A stretch of 64,000 nt of DNA from Microbacterium sp. Leaf151 (GTDB lineage: Bacteria > Actinomycetota > Actinomycetes > Actinomycetales > Microbacteriaceae). The position numbers were made by a program, and so were the translations under genes. Positions 8,952 through 16,202 of this stretch are shown piece after piece. Position 1 is the first letter of the stretch; each line of letters opens with the position of its first letter. A model generated the notes under the pieces. The model was not told the origin of the DNA. It saw nothing but the letters and a program-made list of their open reading frames with translations, and made no database searches. The stretch is from the NCBI RefSeq assembly GCF_001424225.1, contig NZ_LMOR01000004.1, positions 770,485 through 834,484 on the forward strand. Direction: 5' to 3'.

Positions 8952-9701
8952 TTACGGTGTGTCGTGCCTTCCGTCGCCTCCCCCTCCGAAGACCGTCGAA
9001 CCGTCACGACGGTCGCTCGGCTCGGGATCGTCGCCGCGGCGATCTACCTCGTCGTCCTCGCGGTCATCCTTCTGTGGCCCGACCATCTCGACCGTCATGC
9101 GGACCTGGCCTTCCGCCTCGCGTTCCGTCTGTTCCCGTCCGCCAATGGGCGGGAGGTGGATTTCGGCCTGAACGTGCTGCTCTTCCTGCCGTTCGGCAGC
9201 CTCCTCGCGCCCCTCGTCCCGCGACACGCCTGGGCGGTGCTGGTCATCGCCTGGGTCGTGCCGATGCTCGTGGAGATCGCCCAGGGACTCCTCCTGCCGG
9301 CCCGCGTCAGCAGCATCTTCGACGTCGTCGCCAACGCCGCGGGCAGCCTCACGGCGGCTCTTCTCGTCGCGAGCGTGCGCCAGCGGCTCAACCGGTGACT
9401 CACCCGCCGGCAAGTCTGACCCCACCTGCTCACCATCACTCTCGGTCGCCTTCCGCACGTCGGCTCCGAGCTCGCGCAGGATGCGTCGGGGATGCAGCTG
9501 CCGCGGGTCGTACTCGCGCCAATCGGGGGCCATGTCGTCGAGGTCGCGAGTGACCTGGGCTCTGCCCTGCTGGTAGAGCGCGTGCATGCGTCCGACCATC
9601 TGCGGTAGCTTCCGGCGCCATTCGACGAGGCGCGCGGGTCCCATGATCAGCCCTATCAGGACGCCGACGAAGATGAGCTTGTCGAGTTCGATGCCGAACA
9701 T
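8952..9701 (-). CDS. TatB-like twin-arginine translocase subunit; 3' end uncertain
   Basis: The first about 100 codons (9701 to about 9400) encode a TatA/B-type protein: an N-terminal MFGIELDKL, one membrane helix ending in the GP hinge (GLIMGPARL), then an amphipathic charged helix. GGAGGG lies six bases before the ATG, two bases past the phosphatase stop, so the two genes are coupled. No stop codon appears in this frame until 8952, and the tail is merely the antisense of VanZ, rich in D, E and R. The native protein probably has about 100 residues and either reads into this tail or has lost its stop. tatA and tatC lie 900 bases away. Confidence 0.6.
   Translation of the reverse strand: MFGIELDKLIFVGVLIGLIMGPARLVEWRRKLPQMVGRMHALYQQGRAQVTRDLDDMAPDWREYDPRQLHPRRILRELGADVRKATESDGEQVGSDLPAGESPVEPLAHARDEKSRREAARGVGDDVEDAADAGRQEESLGDLHEHRHDPGDDQHRPGVSRDEGREEAAERQEEQHVQAEIHLPPIGGREQTEREAEGQVRMTVEMVGPQKDDREDDEVDRRGDDPEPSDRRDGSTVFGGGGDGRHDTP
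8964..9398 (+). CDS. VanZ family membrane protein
   Basis: A 144-residue VanZ-like protein with about four membrane segments. The conserved pattern DFGLNVLLFLPFGSLL, then VEIAQGLLLPARVSSIFDVVANAAGS, is typical. VanZ proteins are linked to glycopeptide tolerance in some bacteria, but most homologues have no proven role. I prefer the GTG at 8964 because TACGGT (8953-8958) lies five bases upstream; an in-frame GTG at 8928 is possible. A TatB-like frame on the opposite strand runs across almost the whole gene. Confidence 0.78.
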   Translation: MPSVASPSEDRRTVTTVARLGIVAAAIYLVVLAVILLWPDHLDRHADLAFRLAFRLFPSANGREVDFGLNVLLFLPFGSLLAPLVPRHAWAVLVIAWVVPMLVEIAQGLLLPARVSSIFDVVANAAGSLTAALLVASVRQRLNR

Positions 9702-9702
9702 C

Positions 9703-10365
9703 TCACGCCCTCCGCGCCGCGCGGCGAGTCGACGGCACACCATGGCTGATCCGGTACTCGCGGCGTGTCCCGGCAACGCTCTGCGGTGCCTCGATCGGAG
9801 ATGCGAGCGCGGGCAATCCCTTCATCGCCCCCAGGATCGTCGACACGGCCCGGGTTGCCTGGCGCTCGAACTCCGTCCACACGTGCTGCGGCCGGCCGAC
9901 GGGATCGATGACGTCGTCGACCTCGTCCGGAGCCGACCGCCCGGCCAGACGCGCCCGCGAGGCCGCCCGGACGAGTCCGGCCCAATCGGACGCGGCATCT
10001 TGCACGGCCTCGTCATCGACGAGACGCGCGAACTCCCGAACAGTGAACACGCTCGAGAGGAGGTCTGGGCGCAGATCGAGCACCACCCTGCGGTGGGCGC
10101 GTTCCGCGCACAACACCGTGTCGCCGGTCGCGAGGACGCCATCGTCGAGTCGACGCGTGCGATGAGGGGAGAGGTCGAGCCCGTAGGTGCGCCCGAGGTC
10201 GACGATCTCAGGCGCCGCCTCGTCGCCCGGCCGGGCCGCCGTACCGGCGCTCTCGACGCTCAGATGGTCGTCCGTCATCGCCGCCAGCCGTGACGAGATG
10301 AGCCCGGCGACGAATGGCGAACGGATCATGTTGGCCGTACAGACGACGACGATGCGATTCCCCAC
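9703..10365 (-). CDS. Low-molecular-weight protein-tyrosine phosphatase
   Basis: A 220-residue cytoplasmic phosphatase of the Wzb/LMW-PTP fold. The P-loop is CTANMIRS (residues 9-16), fitting CX5R(S/T), with Ile in place of the second Cys common in the family. The general-acid segment DVIDPVGR is present. About 40 extra residues follow the core. GGAGAGGGAA precedes the GTG at 10365. Such enzymes oppose Wzc-type tyrosine kinases in capsule and exopolysaccharide synthesis; a kinase of that type lies at 14237-15886. The TatB-like gene starts right after the stop. Confidence 0.88.
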   Translation of the reverse strand: MGNRIVVVCTANMIRSPFVAGLISSRLAAMTDDHLSVESAGTAARPGDEAAPEIVDLGRTYGLDLSPHRTRRLDDGVLATGDTVLCAERAHRRVVLDLRPDLLSSVFTVREFARLVDDEAVQDAASDWAGLVRAASRARLAGRSAPDEVDDVIDPVGRPQHVWTEFERQATRAVSTILGAMKGLPALASPIEAPQSVAGTRREYRISHGVPSTRRAARRA

Positions 10366-10588
10366 CAGGGTTCCCTCTCCCGACAGCGCGACCCCACCCG
10401 TGCGACGGTCGCCTCAGCGCTCAGTCAAACCGATGCCCCATCGACCCTCGTCCGTGGGTGGTCGACGCCCGCTCCATGCTCCACGGGGTGATATGCCGGA
10501 GGCCGACGGGCGAGGTTGCGGTCGTCTCCGACGGATACCCGTGCGTCCGGCCGAACATGGGAACTTGACCCCCACACGAAAGGTCGTC

Positions 10589-10816
10589 ATGGGCATCTTC
10601 GGGAACGCATTCTCCGGCTGGCACCTCCTCCTCATCCTCGCCGTCGTCCTGCTCCTCTTCGGCGCTGCGAAGCTCCCCGGGCTGGCCAAGAGCGTCGGCG
10701 AGTCGGTGCGTATCCTCCGCTCCGAGAGCAAGGACGCCGCCTCCACGGGTGAAGAAGAGCCCACCGCGCCCGCAGACCCGGACCGCACCCGGCCCGGGTC
10801 GTCGACCACGACGTGA
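10589..10816 (+). CDS. tatA: Twin-arginine translocase subunit TatA
   Basis: A 75-residue TatA/E-type protein with one N-terminal membrane helix (residues 8-24), the FGAAKLPGLAKSVGES hinge and amphipathic helix, and an acidic and Pro/Thr-rich tail. It forms the pore component of the Tat system that exports folded proteins. CGAAAGG precedes the ATG. Its stop overlaps the GTG of tatC in GTGA, showing translational coupling. A Tat-signal GH32 at 46648 is a possible client. Confidence 0.92.
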   Translation: MGIFGNAFSGWHLLLILAVVLLLFGAAKLPGLAKSVGESVRILRSESKDAASTGEEEPTAPADPDRTRPGSSTTT

Positions 10817-11610
10817 CGCGGGCGCAGAGGACTCGCCGTCCGCGCGAGCGGCGTCCCGCAGATGGGACAGGAGGGGCGATGCCCCTCCTGTCCCATCTGT
10901 CTGAGTTGAGGAATCGCCTGTCGATCGCCGCGATCGCCATCGTGATCGGCGGGATGGTCGGCTTCGCGCTGTCGGACGCCCTCATCGCGGCCGCCGCAGA
11001 ACCGCTCTCCCATGTGCACGGTCCGTCGATGACGGGGCTCAACTTCACCCGCATCGGCGAAGCATTCGATCTGCGGTTCAAGATCGCCGTGACCGTCGGT
11101 ATCGTGCTCGCGTCCCCGGTATGGATCGCTCAGACCTGGGCATTCCTCGTGCCCGGGCTCACGTCGCGCGAACGACGCACCGGCGTCATTTTCGTCGGCC
11201 TGGCCGTGCCGTTGTTCCTCGGGGGTGCCTGTTTCGGCTGGATGGTCGTGCCGCAGATCGTCGAACTGCTCGCCGGGTTCGCACCGTCTGGCTCGACGAC
11301 CATGCTCACCGCGAGCCAGTACTTCGATTTCCTTCTCAAGCTCGTGGTCGGTGTCGGTCTGGCCTTCGTCTCGCCGTTGGCGATCATCGCCCTCAACGCG
11401 GTGGGCGTTCTGAGCGCCCGCAGCGTCGTGCGGGGCTGGCGGGTCGCGCTCGTCGTGATCGTCGTCTTCTCTGCGGCTGTGACGCCCCCGGCCGACCTGA
11501 TGAGCATGGGGATCATCGCGCTGCCGCTGTGCGTGCTCTACGTCGGCGCGGCGGCGTGGACGTGGGTGCACGACCGGCGAGCAGCGCGCCGCTCCCGTTC
11601 GTCGAGCTGA
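10813..11610 (+). CDS. tatC: Twin-arginine translocase subunit TatC
   Basis: A 265-residue integral membrane protein with six predicted helices, the receptor for twin-arginine signal peptides. Family motifs are visible: LLSHLSELRNRL in the N-terminal cytoplasmic segment and FTRIGEAF in the first periplasmic loop with the key glutamate. The GTG overlaps the tatA stop. About 22 residues precede the conserved region; a later start is possible. The stop lies in a hairpin shared with the convergent gene. Confidence 0.93.
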   Translation: MTRAQRTRRPRERRPADGTGGAMPLLSHLSELRNRLSIAAIAIVIGGMVGFALSDALIAAAAEPLSHVHGPSMTGLNFTRIGEAFDLRFKIAVTVGIVLASPVWIAQTWAFLVPGLTSRERRTGVIFVGLAVPLFLGGACFGWMVVPQIVELLAGFAPSGSTTMLTASQYFDFLLKLVVGVGLAFVSPLAIIALNAVGVLSARSVVRGWRVALVVIVVFSAAVTPPADLMSMGIIALPLCVLYVGAAAWTWVHDRRAARRSRSSS

Positions 11611-11637
11611 GCTGCGCGGCGCGGCGCCGGCTCAGCT
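11605..11637. terminator. Bidirectional hairpin between convergent genes
   Basis: AGCTGAGC (11605-11612) pairs with GCTCAGCT (11630-11637) around a GC-rich loop that can pair further. It overlaps the stop codons of tatC on the plus strand and of the DUF6907-like gene on the minus strand, so it could end both transcripts. Confidence 0.6.
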
Positions 11638-11982
11638 TTCGTCGCCGTCGCGACCGAGGATCCCGTCGGGCGCGATCAGGTCGCGCAGTCGGCGCAGCAG
11701 GAGCTGCGCGCCGTCACGCGTCAGCGCCAGCGATGCGCCGATGCCCGTCTCGATGACGATCCACGTCTCGAACTCCCCCGCGCGGCGAAGCGCGCCGAGC
11801 TCGAGCTCAGTTTCTTCTCCGGGGCCACGCGCCTCTGCCCTGCGGCCCCTCACCGTCAGGGCGACGCCTGTGCTGCGGTGATCTTCGTCGTCGGGGTGCA
11901 CCGTGGCACCGTGCTCGGTGACGCACCACGGGTGAATGCACCGCACGCGGTCGACGCCGTCGGTGGAGAGTCCCTCGTTCAT
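11632..11982 (-). CDS. DUF6907-like small protein
   Basis: A 116-residue soluble protein. Near the N-terminus, CIHPWCVTEHGATVHPDDEDH holds a Cys/His cluster typical of the actinobacterial DUF6907 family, which often lies next to XRE-type regulators. Here an XRE gene lies directly upstream. GAAAGG lies eight bases before the ATG at 11982, deciding that start over the in-frame ATG at 12042. A regulatory role with the neighbour is inference from context. Confidence 0.7.
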   Translation of the reverse strand: MNEGLSTDGVDRVRCIHPWCVTEHGATVHPDDEDHRSTGVALTVRGRRAEARGPGEETELELGALRRAGEFETWIVIETGIGASLALTRDGAQLLLRRLRDLIAPDGILGRDGDES

Positions 11983-12076
11983 GCCTGACACCTTTCTCGC
12001 GGGGCCGTCGTACGCGACGACGACCCGAACATCGGTGGGCACGAACGAAGTGAACCGCCAACCTCCGACATCGCGG

Positions 12077-12352
12077 TCAGTGCGCGGGGGGAAGCCCCTG
12101 CGGAGGAGTCGGGATCAGCTCGCGCAGCGGCACGCCCAACACGTCGGCGAGTGCCACGAGCGTGCGCAGTCTCGGGTTCGCCGCCGTTCCGGGGTTCGAC
12201 TCGCCCTTCTCCAGTTTCCGATAGGTGAATGTCGCGAGGCCCGCGGCGTGGGCCACCTGCTCCTGCGACATCCGCTTCTCGGCTCGGGCGCGCAGCATCC
12301 GGGCGCCGAGCTCGCGCGCGAAGTCGTTCCAGGGGTCGGGCTCGTCGCTCAT
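12077..12352 (-). CDS. XRE-family helix-turn-helix regulator
   Basis: A 91-residue DNA-binding protein consisting almost only of a Cro/CI helix-turn-helix: MLRARAEKRMSQEQVAHAAG, then TFTYRKLEKGESNPG, then LVALADVLGVPLRELIP. There is no sensor domain. Ribosome binding sites are weak for the ATG at 12352 and the in-frame GTG at 12373, so the start is uncertain by seven codons. It is followed by the DUF6907-like gene and probably forms a two-gene unit with it. Confidence 0.82.
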   Translation of the reverse strand: MSDEPDPWNDFARELGARMLRARAEKRMSQEQVAHAAGLATFTYRKLEKGESNPGTAANPRLRTLVALADVLGVPLRELIPTPPQGLPPAH

Positions 12353-12701
12353 CGGTCCAGCTTGCAGGCCCACCCACTCTCACATGAACATGTAAACATT
12401 TCATGCCCGCGCAACCGCCCTGTCGTGCGTCGTCCCCGCCCGAGGTGAGGGGTCGTCCCGGTCGGGTGAGGGCAGGGGCGATCGTGTTCGCACGCCGCTC
12501 CCCCGCGGTCCACGAGTGGGTTCCGACAGGCCGGTCACCTGACGACGAAAAGTCGTCGCGCGACGTTTCACCCCCTCCCCGCGGTCATTCCGACCCGACG
12601 GGTCCGAGCGGAGCGGTGAGAGAGTGCCCGCGCCCACCGCTGCGTCCAACCCCGGACGCCGGTCTCGTGAACATCCGACGGGCATGGACCACGGAGCGCA
12701 C
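12353..12701. other. Non-coding gap upstream of second sugar transferase
   Basis: About 350 bases without a convincing gene, between the divergent XRE regulator and the sugar transferase. It holds GGTGA-type motifs at 12444 and 12464 and a small perfect hairpin, GACGAC-GAAAA-GTCGTC, at 12541-12557. An AT-rich patch at 12384-12400 is the likely promoter side of the XRE gene. Confidence 0.5.
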
Positions 12702-14177
12702 ATGAGCACATACGTCTCACTCATCGACTCACCTGAGCAGTCGCGAAGCGTCACCCCCCACCCCCGCGCCCGCTCATCTCCCTGGCAGCGTCGGTACGCG
12801 CGATGGGTGACCATCGTGGACGCCGTCGTCGTGACGGCGGTCACTCTCGGCACCCAGGTCCTGTGGCTCGGCCCGCATCCCGTCGCCGTCGCCTCTGCGC
12901 CGTTCACGTACTCGACCGTCTCGGTCGTACTCACCATCGCGTGGATGTCCGCGCTGTCGCTCTGGGGCACCCGCCAAGCCCGCGTGGTCGGGTACGGCGT
13001 CGCCGAGTACCGGCTCGTCGTCGGTGCGTCCGTGCAGTTGTTCGGGTTGGTGGCCATCGTCGCGTACCTGACGGGGGCGGAGCTGTCCCGCGGGTACTTC
13101 CTCATCGGGCTCCCGCTGGGCTCCGTCGCGCTGCTCGTCGGCAGGCTCCTGTGTCGCAGCGCGCTCGCTCGCAGGAGGCGGGGCGGCTCGATGAGTGCGC
13201 GGGTCGTGCTCATCGGCAGCGCGGAAGAGAGTGCGCGGGTGGCCACCGAGCTCGCCCGTCAGCCGTCGGCGGGGCTCCAGGTCGTCGGTGTCCACACCCT
13301 CGACCGCGCCGAGTTCGGATCGACGTGGTCGGAGGAGCAGGCCCTCGACCTGCGCCGGCGGCTCGACGACCTCGACGCCGACAGCGTCCTCGTCTCCGGC
13401 GGCGCCGTGGTCGATGCACACGACATCCGCCGGATCGGCTGGAGCCTCGACCCGGGCCGGCACCACCTCATCGTCGCCGTCAACCTCACCGACGTGGCCG
13501 GACCCCGACTGCACACCCGTCCCGTCGCGGGACTCCCGCTGGTGCACATCGAGACCCCGCAGTACTCGATGACGCAACGCGTCCTGAAGCGCGCATTCGA
13601 CATCGCGGGGGCGGGCGTGCTCGTGATCCTCCTGGCGCCGATCTTCGCCGCGTTGGCCGTCCTCGTGCGCGCATCCGGCCCCGGGCCGATCCTCTATCGC
13701 CAAGAGCGCGTCGGTCAGGGCGGCCGTCGGTTCGGCATGCTGAAGTTCCGCTCCATGGTGGACGGCGCCGATTCCCGGCTGCAACAGCTGCTCAGCGAGC
13801 AGGGGCGGGACGGCACCCCCCTGTTCAAAGTGGAGAACGACCCCCGCATCACGCCGGTCGGGCGATGGCTCCGCAAGTTCTCGCTCGACGAGCTGCCGCA
13901 GCTGTTCAACGTCTTGGGAGGTCAGATGAGCCTCGTCGGTCCCCGTCCGCAGCGTGAAGCCGAGATGGAGTTCTACGACGACGACGCCCACCGCCGACTC
14001 ATCGTTCGTCCGGGGATGAGCGGACTGTGGCAGGTCAGCGGTCGGTCGGCTCTGGCCTGGGACGACGCCATCCGCCTCGACCTCTTCTACGTCGAGAACT
14101 GGTCGCTCGTCGGCGACATCGTCATTCTGCTCCGCACCTTCAAAGCGGTGCTGGCACCGGGCGGTACCGCGCACTGA
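12702..14177 (+). CDS. Second polyprenyl-phosphate sugar-1-phosphate transferase
   Basis: A 491-residue paralogue of the enzyme at 3150, with the same layout: about four N-terminal membrane segments, a Rossmann-like middle (VVLIGSAEESARVA) and a C-terminal bacterial sugar transferase domain (KFRSM, SLDELPQLFNV, LVGPRP, RPGMSGLWQVSGRS). It would load the first sugar onto the lipid carrier. The ATG at 12702 has GGAG five bases upstream. A strong terminator follows at once, and the convergent neighbour is the Wzc-like kinase, so this is a second exopolysaccharide-initiating unit. Confidence 0.92.
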   Translation: MSTYVSLIDSPEQSRSVTPHPRARSSPWQRRYARWVTIVDAVVVTAVTLGTQVLWLGPHPVAVASAPFTYSTVSVVLTIAWMSALSLWGTRQARVVGYGVAEYRLVVGASVQLFGLVAIVAYLTGAELSRGYFLIGLPLGSVALLVGRLLCRSALARRRRGGSMSARVVLIGSAEESARVATELARQPSAGLQVVGVHTLDRAEFGSTWSEEQALDLRRRLDDLDADSVLVSGGAVVDAHDIRRIGWSLDPGRHHLIVAVNLTDVAGPRLHTRPVAGLPLVHIETPQYSMTQRVLKRAFDIAGAGVLVILLAPIFAALAVLVRASGPGPILYRQERVGQGGRRFGMLKFRSMVDGADSRLQQLLSEQGRDGTPLFKVENDPRITPVGRWLRKFSLDELPQLFNVLGGQMSLVGPRPQREAEMEFYDDDAHRRLIVRPGMSGLWQVSGRSALAWDDAIRLDLFYVENWSLVGDIVILLRTFKAVLAPGGTAH

Positions 14178-14223
14178 ACACGACGAAGGCGCCGGCTCCT
14201 GCGAGCCGGCGCCTTCGTCGTGT
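14178..14223. terminator. Bidirectional terminator
   Basis: A perfect 21-bp inverted repeat (14178-14198 and 14203-14223) with the loop CTGC begins right after the stop of the sugar transferase and ends 14 bases before the stop of the convergent tyrosine kinase, so it can serve both. Confidence 0.88.
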
Positions 14224-14236
14224 TCCGTGCGGGTGA

Positions 14237-15886
14237 TCAACCTCGACGGGCGCGACGGCGGCTCATCGTGTCGACGGTGTCGGGTTCCGCGGTGGATGCG
14301 ACCGCGATTTCACTCGTGGCTTCACCTTCAGCCGTGGCGGACATCCTCCGCTGCGACAGCGTACGCAACCCGCTGACGTTCTCCGGTGGCAGCCCGCCAG
14401 ACCGTCGACGCGGTGTCGCCTCCTGCTCGGCGTCGACCACTTCCGCCTTCTTCCCCCGTCGGCGCAGACCCAGACGCCACCGACCATTCGGCGAGGAGCT
14501 CGGCACGCCGTACCCGTAGTACCCGCCGTATTGCGATCCGTAGTAGCCGGAATCGGCACCGCGCAACGGCATCCGGTTCAGGACGACCCCCAGGAGGTGC
14601 CCACGGGTCTTCGCGATGTTGTCGGTCGCGCGGGTCAGCATGTCGTCTGTCGTGCGCCCGGCGGTCACGACGAGCACGGCGCCATCGGCCCAGCTCGCGA
14701 TGACGGCGGCGTCGGCGACGGCGAGCGTCGGCGGCGAGTCGATGATGACGACCATGTCGTCAGCGAGCTTGCGGGCGAGCGACTGCATGCGCTGCGAACC
14801 CACCATCTCGCTCGGGTTCGGCGGCGTCCGCCCCGCCGCGACCACGAACAGACGACCGTGTTCGTCCACCTGATGGGCGACCTGCTCGATCTGCGCGCGA
14901 CCTGCCAGCACGTCCGACAGGCCCACGTCGTCGGAGAACCCGAACATGCCGCCCACGACCGGGCGCCGCATGTCCGCGTCGATGAGGACGACGGACTGTC
15001 CCGTCGCCGCGATGCTCACGGCGAGGTTCGCGGCGATCGTCGACTTGCCGTCGCCGGGCAGCGGGCTCGTGACCACCAGGACGCGGGCCGGACGGTCGAC
15101 GTCGACGTACTGCAGGTTGGTCCGCAGCTCGCGCATCGCCTCCTTGTGGGCGAACGACCCGCGACCGTCCTTGATGTCGTCGAAGGAGAACACCGCGCGA
15201 CCCCCGGCGAGTTCCTTGTCGACGGGGAGGACGCCGACGACGGAGGCGTCGACGGCGTCGGTGATGTCGTGCGCCGAGCGCACCCGCCGGTCGAAGGCTC
15301 GCCGGACGAAGGCGAAGATGAGCCCGGCCACGCCACCGGCGAGCGCCCCGAGGGTGACGTCGAGCCGCACGTTCGGTGACGAGGGGGCGGTCGGCAGGCG
15401 CGCCGAGTCACCGGCGACCAGCCGCACAGCGCTCTGCCCGCCCCCACCCGTCTCGAGCTGGTCGACCTCTTCCGTCATTCCGCGGATCCACGCCTCCGCG
15501 AGGTCGCGCGCGGACTCCGGGGTCGGCCCCGTGGCATCCACTCTCACGTTGACGGTCTCGATGGGGTTCGACACCCGGACGCGCTGCACGAGTGACTCGG
15601 GGCTGTCGGAGAGCCCGAGTTCGCCGCGCGCGGTCTCGGCGACGCTGCGCCAGTAGCCCATGTCGATGAACGACTTCACCTTCGACAGGGCGAGCTGATC
15701 CCCGGCGAGGGCGGCGCCCGTGGAACCGTCGGACGCCACGGCGGCCACATAGCCGCTCGCGTCCGCGGTGTACACCCGCGGCTGCAGCGAGCTCCATCCG
15801 AGCCCCGCCAACCCGCCCACGACGATCAGGGCGACGATCGCCTTCCAATAGGCGCGCACGACGCGCACCATCCGTTGAATGTCCAC
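14237..15886 (-). CDS. Wzc-like exopolysaccharide tyrosine autokinase / chain-length regulator
   Basis: A 549-residue single-chain BY-kinase. The N-terminal Wzz-type domain has two membrane segments (about residues 14-32 and 210-230). The cytoplasmic ATPase shows Walker A GDGKST, Walker A' LIDADMRRP and Walker B IIDSPP. The C-terminus has a Tyr cluster, GYYGSQYGGYYGYG, as autophosphorylation site, then a basic tail. Such proteins control polymer length and export in Wzy-type pathways. The GTG at 15886 is preceded by GAAAGGCGG. The tyrosine phosphatase at 9703 is its probable antagonist. Direct GGGTGA-like repeats lie upstream. Confidence 0.92.
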   Translation of the reverse strand: MDIQRMVRVVRAYWKAIVALIVVGGLAGLGWSSLQPRVYTADASGYVAAVASDGSTGAALAGDQLALSKVKSFIDMGYWRSVAETARGELGLSDSPESLVQRVRVSNPIETVNVRVDATGPTPESARDLAEAWIRGMTEEVDQLETGGGGQSAVRLVAGDSARLPTAPSSPNVRLDVTLGALAGGVAGLIFAFVRRAFDRRVRSAHDITDAVDASVVGVLPVDKELAGGRAVFSFDDIKDGRGSFAHKEAMRELRTNLQYVDVDRPARVLVVTSPLPGDGKSTIAANLAVSIAATGQSVVLIDADMRRPVVGGMFGFSDDVGLSDVLAGRAQIEQVAHQVDEHGRLFVVAAGRTPPNPSEMVGSQRMQSLARKLADDMVVIIDSPPTLAVADAAVIASWADGAVLVVTAGRTTDDMLTRATDNIAKTRGHLLGVVLNRMPLRGADSGYYGSQYGGYYGYGVPSSSPNGRWRLGLRRRGKKAEVVDAEQEATPRRRSGGLPPENVSGLRTLSQRRMSATAEGEATSEIAVASTAEPDTVDTMSRRRARRG

Positions 15887-16202
15887 AACGTCCGCCTTTC
15901 GCGACGCGACGGCGGCACCGTCGGGTCGCCCGAAGCTTAGACACAGGCGCGAACCGGTCACGGTGCGCCCGCGATCCGCGCACCGCGGGCGAAGGCGGCG
16001 TCGGAGAGGTGTCACGGCGAACGAAAGGGGTGACGTCATAGGGGTGAGAAGGGGATGACGAGGGGGATGAAAGATACGTTTTTCGCCCGATCCGACACGT
16101 CTTCACCCTCAGGATCATCTACACGCGGCGGGGGTCTCGCCGCGACGACGAACCTCTTCGCCCGCCCTAGGAAGAGGTCGTCCCGACCACCTGGAGGTAT
16201 CG
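15887..16202. promoter_or_regulatory. Divergent promoter region with GGGGTGA/GGGGATGA repeats
   Basis: A 316-base gap between the divergent tyrosine kinase and LuxR-type regulator. It contains four near-identical direct repeats starting at 16026, 16040, 16050 and 16061 (AGGGGTGA twice, AGGGGATGA, AGGGGGATGA), then an AT-rich patch (16067-16085). Similar GGGTGA pairs lie upstream of the first sugar transferase. They look like regulator-binding sites; the neighbouring LuxR protein is a candidate by position only. Confidence 0.4.
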
